64,000 bases of DNA. Source: Streptomyces peucetius. Lineage in GTDB: Bacteria; Actinomycetota; Actinomycetes; Streptomycetales; Streptomycetaceae. Under the pieces are notes generated by a model. The model worked only from the letters and a program-made list of their open reading frames with translations. It made no database searches and was not told the origin of the DNA. The stretch lies in contig NZ_CP107567.1 of assembly GCF_025854275.1 (NCBI RefSeq), positions 7,688,001-7,752,000 of the forward strand. The letters run 5' to 3'. This document shows, piece by piece, positions 8,847-16,370 of the stretch. How positions within the stretch are numbered: the first letter of the stretch is position 1; the number at the start of each line of letters is the position of its first letter. The position numbers and the translations under genes were made by a program.

Positions 8847-9860
8847 TCAGCCGGAGACGGGCGCGGGACCGGAGCTGGCGCGCACCGTGAGTTCGGGCTC
8901 CAGAAGGACCACCTGGTCGCCCGCCCGGTCCTCGATCTTGGCGATCACATGCTCGACGGCGTGCCGGGCCATCTCCCGCGCCGGGACGGCTACGGAGGTG
9001 AGCCGCACGGACCCCTGGACGGCCACCTGCTCCGGGCAGACGGCGACCACCGAGATGTCCTCGGGCACGGCCCGCCGGTTCTGGCGCAGCAGACCGATCA
9101 GCGGTTCGACGGCTGTCTCGTTCTGTACGACGAAGCCCGTGGTGTCGGGGCGTTCGGTGAAGATCTGGGCGAGTGTGCCGGCCATCGCCGCGTAGCCGCC
9201 CTCGGAGGGGCGGTGCAGCACGCGCAGCCCGAGCGAGCGCGCACGTGCCCTGAGCCCGTCGATGGTCCGCTCCGCGAAGCCCGTCCGCCGCTCGTAGACG
9301 GCCGGGGCCTCACCGATCACGGCGATCTCGCGGTGTCCGAGGCCGGCGAGGTGCTCCGCGCACAGCGCACCGGCCTCGGCGAAGTCCAGATCCACACAGG
9401 TCAGGCCGGTGGTCTCGGCGGGCAGGCCGATCAGCACCGCGGGCCGTCCGCTCTGGCGGAGCAACGGCAGCCGGGCGTCCTCGAGTTCGACGTCCATGAG
9501 GATCATGGCATCGGCGAGACCGCTGCCCACCACCCGGCGCACCGCCTCCGGGCCCTCCTCGCCCGTGAGCATCAGGACGTCGTACCCGAAGGAGCGGGCG
9601 TGCGTGGCGATCGCGATGGCGATCTCCGTCATCACGGGCACGTACATGTCCATGCGCAACGGCATCATCAGGGCGATGATGTTGGATCTGCTGCTCGCCA
9701 GCGCACGGGCCCCCGCGTTGGGGTGGTAGCCGAGTTCCGCGATGCTCCGCTCGACGCGTTCGCGGGTGACCGCGGAGATGGTCCGCTTGCCGCTGAGGAC
9801 ATAGCTCACCGTGCTGGCCGAGACTCCGGCGTGCTGCGCCACGTCGGCAAGGGTGACCAT
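8847..9860 (-). CDS. LacI-family transcriptional regulator
   Basis: A 337-residue LacI/GalR-type repressor. Residues 1-55 form the helix-turn-helix and hinge: VTLADVAQHAGVSASTVSYV, then an AIAELGYHPN-like hinge ending ARALASSRS. A periplasmic-binding-protein-like ligand domain follows to the end. The ATG at 9860 has GGAG seven bases upstream and starts exactly where family members do. It precedes the GH31 gene on the same strand and faces the glycosidase operon. Two GAAGCGCTTC palindromes upstream of its start suggest autoregulation. The likely inducer is a xyloglucan oligosaccharide or a sugar released from it, by context only. Confidence 0.92.
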   Translation of the reverse strand: MVTLADVAQHAGVSASTVSYVLSGKRTISAVTRERVERSIAELGYHPNAGARALASSRSNIIALMMPLRMDMYVPVMTEIAIAIATHARSFGYDVLMLTGEEGPEAVRRVVGSGLADAMILMDVELEDARLPLLRQSGRPAVLIGLPAETTGLTCVDLDFAEAGALCAEHLAGLGHREIAVIGEAPAVYERRTGFAERTIDGLRARARSLGLRVLHRPSEGGYAAMAGTLAQIFTERPDTTGFVVQNETAVEPLIGLLRQNRRAVPEDISVVAVCPEQVAVQGSVRLTSVAVPAREMARHAVEHVIAKIEDRAGDQVVLLEPELTVRASSGPAPVSG

Positions 9861-9877
9861 GGACTATCTCCAGTGCT

Positions 9878-9887
9878 GAAGCGCTTC
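9878..9887. promoter_or_regulatory. LacI-type operator O1
   Basis: Perfect 10-bp palindrome GAAGCGCTTC with the central CG typical of LacI-family operators. It lies 17 bases before the regulator ATG, in the leader or core promoter. Confidence 0.65.
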
Positions 9888-9966
9888 GACTGAGCCGGGC
9901 GTGTCGGTGACGAGCAACTGGTGCAGAGCGTAATTCCCTGCCTTGCGCGATGTCCAGAGCATTGTC

Positions 9967-9976
9967 GAAGCGCTTC
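9967..9976. promoter_or_regulatory. LacI-type operator O2
   Basis: Second identical GAAGCGCTTC palindrome, 89 bp upstream of O1. Two identical sites bracketing the probable lacI promoter would suit autoregulation by looping or cooperative binding. Confidence 0.6.
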
Positions 9977-10010
9977 AATGAAATGCGTGTGCAGTGAATG
10001 AGTCCATGCG

Positions 10011-10682
10011 TCACGGACAGCGGTAGACGAACGACGCGTCGGCGGTGTGCCGGGACGGCGAAATGATGTGGAGCTCGGCGCCGGCCCGGTACTCGCCCCT
10101 GCCGTGGAACGTCCACAGCAGGTGCAGACGGGCCTGCTGCCGGCCGCGGGTCACCTCGTGGCGCAGCACGCCCGAACGGGTTCCGTCGCTGCGCACCCAC
10201 CGGTACGTCAGCGTGCCCGGCCGTCCGTCGGTGCGCACCACGCCCACGACATCGACCGTCCCGTCGCAGCCCGGCCCCTCGGGCGGCGCCGTCACGGTCA
10301 CGTCCCGCACGGCCACCCGCGGTCCGAACCGCTGCCAGGCGAGGAAACCGAGCACGAGCGCCAGGACGAGAGCGGCCGAGGCGTACCGCCGCATCGCACG
10401 GCGTCGCCGGTGCGGGGGCCGGCCCGGGGCGGCCTGCTGACCCGCGAGCGTCCCGTGCCACACGGCGGCGGCCGTGGGCCCGCCGCCGTGCTGCCGGACG
10501 GACGCGGTCACACCGGGGCCGAAGCGCAGCACGTCGCCCTCGACCCGGTCGGGAACGGCAGCAGGCCCGGGCCGCTGGAACCAGTGGCTCGCCAGCTCGG
10601 TCGCGCTGTAGTCGTAGTCGTAGTCGCAGCCGTGGTCGTCGTCGCCGGGAGGCGCGGGCCGGTGGTTCACGGGATCGGGCAC
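10011..10682 (-). CDS. Single-pass membrane protein, kinase neighbour
   Basis: About 223 residues of no recognised family. The N-terminal 90 or so residues look cytoplasmic, with Asp/Tyr-rich DYDYDY and a basic stretch. A transmembrane helix follows near residues 96-117 (ASAALVLALVLGFLAWQ), then an extracellular domain. That domain alternates beta-strand-like segments and ends in a Cys (YRCP). Its pattern (TYRWVRSDGT near the middle, LHLLWTFHGRGEYRAGAEL later) resembles the C-terminal domain of the neighbouring receptor kinase. The GTG start lies inside the 3' end of the kinase gene (16-base overlap). AGGAGG lies only about three bases before it, so the GTG at 10670 is an alternative. It may work with the kinase at the cell surface. 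Confidence 0.6.
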   Translation of the reverse strand: MPDPVNHRPAPPGDDDHGCDYDYDYSATELASHWFQRPGPAAVPDRVEGDVLRFGPGVTASVRQHGGGPTAAAVWHGTLAGQQAAPGRPPHRRRRAMRRYASAALVLALVLGFLAWQRFGPRVAVRDVTVTAPPEGPGCDGTVDVVGVVRTDGRPGTLTYRWVRSDGTRSGVLRHEVTRGRQQARLHLLWTFHGRGEYRAGAELHIISPSRHTADASFVYRCP

Positions 10683-12349
10683 CCCCTCCTGGTCAGCAGC
10701 TGACGGGTGGAAACGCCGCTCGCCGCCGCGGGACCGGTGCTCGCCCGGACGGTCCAGTAGCAGCCCGTGCCCTGGTACGTGTGGTCCAGTGCCAGGGTGT
10801 AGCCGGTGGCGCCGCTCCGCTCGAACGACTCGGTGCTCTCGGCGGCCCCCGGTTCGCCTTTCACGTCTCCGGTGGACCAGGAGACGGTGATCGTCACCGG
10901 GCCCGTTCCGTCCGTCACGACCTCGACGGTGGCGGCCGCTGTCGCCGTACCGGTCTGCCGGAAGCCGGTGACGTCGACGGACTTCACCCGCACGGGAACG
11001 ACCGTCGGCGGCGGACTGCTGACCGGCCGGGCCGGCGGCTGAGAGGGTGGCACGGAAGGCGGTGCGGCGGACTCCGTCGGCGTGGCGGACGTGGCGGACG
11101 TGGCGGATGTGGCGGGCGAGGGCGCGGAGGGCCCGGTGTCCGCGCTCGCGGAGGCCGGGGGAGAGGCGGGAGCCGGTGAATCCGCCGGTCCCGGCGCGCC
11201 GGTGGTCCCGCCCGCCTCCGTGGACGGCGCACCGCCCCCGGACGGCAGTGCGCTGGTGGTGGCGACCGCCCGGGCTGCCGTCTCCGGCGAACCTCCCTCG
11301 CCCGCCCGGGCACTGACGGCGATCGCGGCCGCGACGGCCAGGGCGGCCGCCCCCGCGAGGGCCTTGCGCAGCGCCGGCGGCAGCCGTCCGGCGGGGTGGG
11401 CCCCGGTGCCGATGCCCGCGCCTTCACCCGTGCCTTCGCCGATCGCGGTCGTGGCGGTGTCGGCCGCTTCGGCGGCCCGGCCGCCCGAAGGCAGCAGCAG
11501 GGGCAGCAGCGCGGCCAGCGCCGCCAGTCTGCGCTGCCCGCGCTCCTCCCAGTCGGGGCCGTACGCCGCTCCCGCGATCTCCTCGAGTTCGGCCACGAAC
11601 GCCGCCGCGTTCGCCGGCCGCCGGCCGGGCGACTTGGCAAGTCCCCGGCGGATCAGGGGCCTTACGGGCTCCGGCGCGTCGTCCTCGGGGACGGGCGCGC
11701 CGATGTGCTGGAGCGCCAGCTCCGCGATGTTCTCGCCGCGGAACGGCTTGTGGCCCGTGAGGCATTCGTAGAACGTCGCGGTGGCCGCGTACACGTCGGC
11801 CGCGGGCGACGCGGGCTCGCCGTGCCACTGCTCGGGGGCCATGTAGGCGGGTGTGCCCGCCACGCCCGGCGTGGTGCCGCGGCCCGCGGCGATGCCGAAG
11901 TCGACGAGCTTGGACGAGCCGTCCACCGCCACCAGCACGTTCTCCGGCTTGTAGTCCCGGTGGACCACCCCCGCGCCGTGGGCGGCGGCCAGCCCCAGCA
12001 GCGAACCCTTCAGCACCGCCAGCGCCGCCTCCGGGCCGGTCGCGCCCTCCCGCAGCAGCAGGGCGCGCAGCGCGACCCCGTCGACCAGCTCCATCACGAT
12101 GGCCGCGCCCTGCGGGGACTCGACGTACTCGTGCAGCCGCACCACGTACGGGGAGTCGAGGCCGCCCAGCAGCTGGGCCTCCGCGCGGAACTCCCGTACG
12201 AAGCCGGTGTCCGCGCGCAGCCGCTCGTTGAGGTACTTCACCGCCACCGGAACGCCGGTGGCGTCGTGCACGGCGAGCACGACACGCCCGCATCCTCCGG
12301 AACCGAGCTCCCGGGATTCCGTGTACCCGGGCACCGACCAGGTGTTCAT
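10667..12349 (-). CDS. PknB-like receptor Ser/Thr protein kinase
   Basis: A 560-residue Hanks-type kinase. The Gly-rich loop is LGSGGCG (15-21), with Lys38 in VAVKYL, catalytic Asp132 in HRDYKPEN, DFG at 150-152 and AYMAPEQW at 169-176, so it looks active. The kinase domain ends near residue 270. A single transmembrane helix (ALAGAAALAVAAAIAVSA) follows, then a long Pro/Ser/Thr/Ala linker, then an Ig-like extracellular domain with a Cys pair near the C-terminus. There are no PASTA repeats, so the ligand is unknown. The ATG at 12349 places the Gly-loop at the normal position. It is the first gene of a two-gene minus-strand operon and is divergent from a secreted protease. Confidence 0.93.
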   Translation of the reverse strand: MNTWSVPGYTESRELGSGGCGRVVLAVHDATGVPVAVKYLNERLRADTGFVREFRAEAQLLGGLDSPYVVRLHEYVESPQGAAIVMELVDGVALRALLLREGATGPEAALAVLKGSLLGLAAAHGAGVVHRDYKPENVLVAVDGSSKLVDFGIAAGRGTTPGVAGTPAYMAPEQWHGEPASPAADVYAATATFYECLTGHKPFRGENIAELALQHIGAPVPEDDAPEPVRPLIRRGLAKSPGRRPANAAAFVAELEEIAGAAYGPDWEERGQRRLAALAALLPLLLPSGGRAAEAADTATTAIGEGTGEGAGIGTGAHPAGRLPPALRKALAGAAALAVAAAIAVSARAGEGGSPETAARAVATTSALPSGGGAPSTEAGGTTGAPGPADSPAPASPPASASADTGPSAPSPATSATSATSATPTESAAPPSVPPSQPPARPVSSPPPTVVPVRVKSVDVTGFRQTGTATAAATVEVVTDGTGPVTITVSWSTGDVKGEPGAAESTESFERSGATGYTLALDHTYQGTGCYWTVRASTGPAAASGVSTRQLLTRRGCPIP

Positions 12350-12490
12350 GGTGTTCCCCCCGCCCTGGCGCTGTCTACGGCACAGACACATTTCCCCGCA
12401 CGGCCGGTTCCCGCCGGGATCCGGGCAATTCCGGCGCGCACCGCACTTGGCATGGACCTGCTCCCGCAGTTCGGTTACGCTCCGCCGGGG

Positions 12491-12516
12491 CGCACCTGAG
12501 AGCGCTCTCAGGTGCG
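12491..12516. promoter_or_regulatory. 26-bp perfect palindrome before the protease gene
   Basis: The half-site CGCACCTGAGAGC is followed directly by its exact complement, with no spacer. It lies 47 bases before the protease TTG and 141 bases before the divergent kinase ATG. The core GAGAGCGCTCTC looks like LacI-family operators such as the CebR site (TGGGAGCGCTCCCA). Its place favours operator function, but a cruciform or RNA hairpin role is possible. Confidence 0.55.
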
Positions 12517-12563
12517 GCCTGTTCCATCCCCCACATCGCTGGAACAACCGAAAGGTCAACCCC

Positions 12564-13721
12564 TTGAGACGCACGACAGTCATACGCACGGGCCTGTCCG
12601 CACTCCTCCTCCTGGGTTCCTGGGCCGCCGTCGGGTCCGGGCCCGCCGCCGCCTCCACTTCCGCCTCCTCCGTCCCCGCGCCGGAGTCCCGGCTCTCCAC
12701 CGGTCTCCTCGAGGCCATGCAGCGCGACCTCGGCCTCGACGAGGCCGGGGCGAAGGCCCGCCTGGCGGCGGAGGAGAAGGCCGCCGCTGTCGAAGGAAAG
12801 GCGCAGCGCGCCGCCGGAAAGGCCTTCGGCGGTTCCTGGTTCGACGCCGGCAGCGGAAAACTGACCGTGGCCGTCACCGACTCCGGCAAGGCCCGTGGCG
12901 TACGGGCGACGGGCGCCGACGTCCGCCTCGTGTCCCACAGCGCGAAGCAACTCGACTCCGTCAAGCGGGAGATCGACGCACTGAAGGCGCCCGCCGGCGT
13001 CAGCAGTTGGCACGTCGACCCGAAGGTGAACCGGGTCGTGGTGAACGTGGTCGCCTCGGAGCGGGCTGACAACGATGTCCAGGCATTCCTGGACCGGGCG
13101 GAGGACGCCGGCCCGGTCGCGGTCGAGGAGATCTCGCAGGCGCCGCAGCCGTTCGCCGCGGGCACCGTCGGCGGCGACCCGTACTACACCGGCAACGTCC
13201 GCTGCTCCATCGGCTTCTCCGTCCACGGCGGCTTCGTCACCGCCGGGCACTGCGGACGGGCGGGAGCCGCCGTGCGCGGCTGGGACGGCTCGTACATCGG
13301 CACCTTCCAGGGCTCGTCGTTCCCGGGTGACGACTACGCCTGGGTCAACGTCGGCAGCGGCTGGTGGACCGTCCCCGTGGTCCTCGGCTGGGGAACCGTC
13401 CCCGACCAGCTGGTCCGCGGCTCGGCCGAGGCCCCGATCGGCGCCTCCGTCTGCCGCTCCGGCTCCACCACCCACTGGCACTGCGGCAACGTCCTCGCCA
13501 AGAACGAGACCGTCAACTACAGCCAGGGCGCCGTCCATCAGATGACCAAGACGAGCGTCTGCGCCGAACCGGGCGACTCCGGCGGCTCGTTCATCAGCGG
13601 CGACCAGGCGCAGGGCGTCACCTCCGGCGGCTGGGGCAACTGCAGCACCGGCGGTCAGACCTGGCACCAGCCCGTCAACGAGATCCTCGGCCGCTACGGG
13701 CTGCGCCTGCACACGGCCTGA
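12564..13721 (+). CDS. Secreted alpha-lytic-type serine protease (S1)
   Basis: A 385-residue prepro-protease of the streptogrisin/alpha-lytic family (chymotrypsin fold). Residues 1-30 form a signal peptide (TGLSALLLLGSWAAVGSGPAAA). A propeptide of about 170 residues follows and includes the conserved alpha-lytic pro-domain (VSSWHVDPKVNRVVV). The mature enzyme carries the triad His in TAGHCG, Asp in DDYAWV and Ser in GDSGGS, and six Cys. The start is a TTG at 12564 with AAAGG eight to nine bases before it. Longer in-frame starts would place the signal peptide internally. The gene is divergent from the receptor kinase and has a 26-bp palindrome in its leader or promoter region. Confidence 0.93.
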   Translation: MRRTTVIRTGLSALLLLGSWAAVGSGPAAASTSASSVPAPESRLSTGLLEAMQRDLGLDEAGAKARLAAEEKAAAVEGKAQRAAGKAFGGSWFDAGSGKLTVAVTDSGKARGVRATGADVRLVSHSAKQLDSVKREIDALKAPAGVSSWHVDPKVNRVVVNVVASERADNDVQAFLDRAEDAGPVAVEEISQAPQPFAAGTVGGDPYYTGNVRCSIGFSVHGGFVTAGHCGRAGAAVRGWDGSYIGTFQGSSFPGDDYAWVNVGSGWWTVPVVLGWGTVPDQLVRGSAEAPIGASVCRSGSTTHWHCGNVLAKNETVNYSQGAVHQMTKTSVCAEPGDSGGSFISGDQAQGVTSGGWGNCSTGGQTWHQPVNEILGRYGLRLHTA

Positions 13722-13730
13722 CGAACGGAC

Positions 13731-13781
13731 GGCCGCCACGGCCGGGCCGCTCGCACCCCCGTGCGACCGGCCGTCGTGGCC
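13731..13781. terminator. Compound hairpin between convergent genes
   Basis: Imperfect outer arms (13731-13745 and 13767-13781, about 13 of 15 pairs) enclose a perfect inner hairpin: TCGCAC, CCCC loop, GTGCGA. It lies between the protease stop and the stop of the convergent monooxygenase, so it can end both transcripts. Confidence 0.65.
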
Positions 13782-13793
13782 GCCGCGGCCGGG

Positions 13794-15458
13794 TCACGCA
13801 GCCGCGTGGCCCGGCCCGCCGGCGGGGGTCCGGATCCCGAGGACCCGGCCGAGGTGCGCGGCGAACTCCGGCGCGGCGGGCGGCGACTGCCGCAGGCCCA
13901 CATGGCCGTCGGGGCGCAGCAGGATGCCCGTCGGGCCCGTCACGTGGTAGACGCGCCGGAACTCGCCCCGGCTGTCCCGCCACGCTGGCAGGCCCGCGCC
14001 GCCGTCGGCCGCATCGGCACCGAGTACGAGACAGGAGCTCACCTGCCCGTGCGTCAGCCGCCCGGTCTCCGCGGCCACTCGCGCCGAACGCTCCAGCGAG
14101 CCGGGGTCGTCCGCGTAGAGCAGCAGCGTGTGCGTGTCGTGGCCCCGGAGCGCGTCGAACAGCCGGACCGGGAACGTGGCGACCGGTCCGAGGAGACCAC
14201 CGCAGTCCGGCGCCCGGTCACCGGCGTCCGGACCGTCGTGCCCCACGGCGGCCGGGCCGACGACCGGGCTGCCCCGGTAGCCGACCAGCAGCTGGGCCTC
14301 CCGCAGCAGAAGCGTGCGACGGTCCTCCGGATCGGCCTGGACCCCGCCCGCGGTCGCATGCCGGACCGTGCGTCCCACCACCTCCTCGCCGACGGGTCGG
14401 CGCTCGGCGTCGTAACTCTCCAGCAGCCGCGGACCGGCGGCGCCGGCCACCGCGAGGGCCAGCTTCCAGGCCAGGTTCCAGGCGTCCTGGATACCGGTGT
14501 TCATGCCCTGCGCACCGGTCGGCGGATGGATGTGCGCGGCGTCGCCCGCGACGAACACCCTGCCTCGCGAGTAGCGGTCCACGAGCCGGTGGCTGATCCG
14601 GAACACCGACGACCAGCGCAGCGCGGAGGCTGTGGTGGGCTCCGGCGCGAGACGGTCGAGTACGGCCTGGACATGTTCGAGCCCGGGGGCACGGCCACTC
14701 TCGAGCCCGTGGGCCACCCGATCCCCGTCCGGCTGCCGTTGTACGGACAGTTCGGGCGGGACGAGCATCGACATGCGGTAACGGGAGCGCCCCGGCAGCG
14801 GGATGCACACCAGCAGGTCGTCGGTGGCGCCGTCGCCGCGGTGCAGGGCCCGCACCCCGTAGCCCGCCGGCAGGCTCCAGTCCACCTCCACGTCCGCGAG
14901 CATGTACTCCTCGGGGAACGCACCGCCTTCGAAGGTGAGCCCCAGCGACTTGCGGACGATGCTGTGGGCACCGTCGCAGCCCACCAGGAAACGGGATCTG
15001 ACCTCCTCCTCGCGGCCTGACGGCGTGGTGATCCTGCACCACACCCCCTCGTCGTCCTGCTCGAAGGACACCAGCTCCACGCCCCGTTCGATCCCGGTGT
15101 CCCACCGGGCCAGGTGCTCCTCGATGATCCGCTCCGTCTCGTACTGAGGCAGCGCGGCGAAGCCGTACGGGACGTCCGGCGGCAACGAGAGCTCCACGCG
15201 CGCCTGTTCCGCACCGTTCACGTACATCAGCTGGCCGCGCATCGGCACCGCGGCGTCCAGAGCGGCGCCGACCATGCCCATCCGGTCCCAGATCTCCAGG
15301 GTCCTGGGCTGGATGCCGACGGCCTTCGCGTACGGCAGGCGGGCCGGCAGTCTGTCGATGACGCGGCACCCCACACCCCGCCGCCGCAGCTCCGCCGCGG
15401 CGGTCAGCCCGACCGGCCCCGCGCCCACCACCAGAACATCGGTGTGCACCACTGGCAT
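13794..15458 (-). CDS. FAD-dependent aromatic monooxygenase
   Basis: About 554 residues of the class A flavoprotein hydroxylase group (PheA/TfdB/rifampicin-monooxygenase-like). The N-terminal Rossmann motif is DVLVVGAGPVGLTAA, the DG motif is FLVGCDGAHS near residue 155, and VFVAGDAAHIHPP near residue 285 is the second FAD motif. A thioredoxin-like C-terminal domain (from about 400) is typical of phenol hydroxylase relatives. Such enzymes add a hydroxyl group to aromatic substrates using NADPH and O2; the substrate here is unknown. GAGGGAG lies directly against the ATG at 15458 and six bases before a GTG at 15449, so either may be used. No partner genes for a pathway are adjacent. Confidence 0.88.
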   Translation of the reverse strand: MPVVHTDVLVVGAGPVGLTAAAELRRRGVGCRVIDRLPARLPYAKAVGIQPRTLEIWDRMGMVGAALDAAVPMRGQLMYVNGAEQARVELSLPPDVPYGFAALPQYETERIIEEHLARWDTGIERGVELVSFEQDDEGVWCRITTPSGREEEVRSRFLVGCDGAHSIVRKSLGLTFEGGAFPEEYMLADVEVDWSLPAGYGVRALHRGDGATDDLLVCIPLPGRSRYRMSMLVPPELSVQRQPDGDRVAHGLESGRAPGLEHVQAVLDRLAPEPTTASALRWSSVFRISHRLVDRYSRGRVFVAGDAAHIHPPTGAQGMNTGIQDAWNLAWKLALAVAGAAGPRLLESYDAERRPVGEEVVGRTVRHATAGGVQADPEDRRTLLLREAQLLVGYRGSPVVGPAAVGHDGPDAGDRAPDCGGLLGPVATFPVRLFDALRGHDTHTLLLYADDPGSLERSARVAAETGRLTHGQVSSCLVLGADAADGGAGLPAWRDSRGEFRRVYHVTGPTGILLRPDGHVGLRQSPPAAPEFAAHLGRVLGIRTPAGGPGHAAA

Positions 15459-15699
15459 CTCCCTCGAAGAGGCCCCCTGCGTGCCGACGGGTTCCACCCC
15501 TGTCTCTCATGGTCGCCCGGTGGCGGGCGTCCGGCGACCCGGCGGTCCCACCAGACGGCAGACCCGGCGGAGCCCCGCCGTGCACCCGCGGCGGCACGCT
15601 GAAAGAAGCCGCGGATCTTCTGCCCGACGATGTCGAATCGGCCCCGCCCCGATCGACGCACGGGTGAGAACGTCGCACACCGCACCGAAGGAGCTTCGT

Positions 15700-16320
15700 A
15701 TGACGACGACCGTCACCGCCGATCTGGCCATGTCCCTGGACGGCTTTGTCGCCGGAACGGACATCGGCCCGGACAACCCCGGAGGCAACGGCGCACAGGC
15801 GCTGTTCCACTGGATCCACGACCTCGCGTCGTGGCGCGAGCGCCAGGGCATGACCGGCGGCGAGGACAACCAGGACTCCGAGATCATGCGCGAGTGGTTC
15901 GACTCGACCGGGGCCGTCGTGATGGGGCGGACGATGTACGACACCGGTGAGGAACCGTGGGGCGACAACCCGCCCTTCCGCTCTCCGGTGTTCGTCCTCA
16001 CCCACCGTCCGCGTCAGCCGCTCGTCAAGGAGGGCGGCACCACGTTCACATTCGTCACGGACGGCATCCACAGCGCGCTGGAACAGGCGAAGGCCGCCTC
16101 CGGCGGGCGCAATGTCGACATCGCGGGCGGCGCCGCCACCGTCCAGCAGTATCTGCGGGCAGGGCTGATCGACGAACTGCAACTCCATGTGGTTCCGGTG
16201 CTGATGGGCGCGGGGCTGCGGCTGTTCGACAACCTGGGGACGCGGCAGCGGCGCCTGGAGGCCGTCAGGGTCGTCGGCACCCCCGGCGCCACACACCTCA
16301 AGTACCGCCTCCACGGGTAG
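15700..16320 (+). CDS. DHFR-like/RibD C-terminal reductase
   Basis: A 206-residue protein of the dihydrofolate-reductase-like family (RibD C-terminal domain). It has ADLAMSLDGFVAG at residues 7-19, MGRTMYD near 75, and the nucleotide-binding GGAATVQQYL and ELQLHVVPVLMGAGLRLF. These proteins bind NADPH; the substrate is rarely known. The ATG at 15700 has GAAGGAG seven bases before it. The divergent FAD monooxygenase starts 241 bases upstream. No signal or membrane segment is present. Not folate-pathway DHFR, which is shorter and lacks the GG-A motif. Confidence 0.88.
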   Translation: MTTTVTADLAMSLDGFVAGTDIGPDNPGGNGAQALFHWIHDLASWRERQGMTGGEDNQDSEIMREWFDSTGAVVMGRTMYDTGEEPWGDNPPFRSPVFVLTHRPRQPLVKEGGTTFTFVTDGIHSALEQAKAASGGRNVDIAGGAATVQQYLRAGLIDELQLHVVPVLMGAGLRLFDNLGTRQRRLEAVRVVGTPGATHLKYRLHG

Positions 16321-16370
16321 CATCGCCACGGTCGTCCGGCCCGGTTCACGGAACCGGGTACGGTGCTGAT

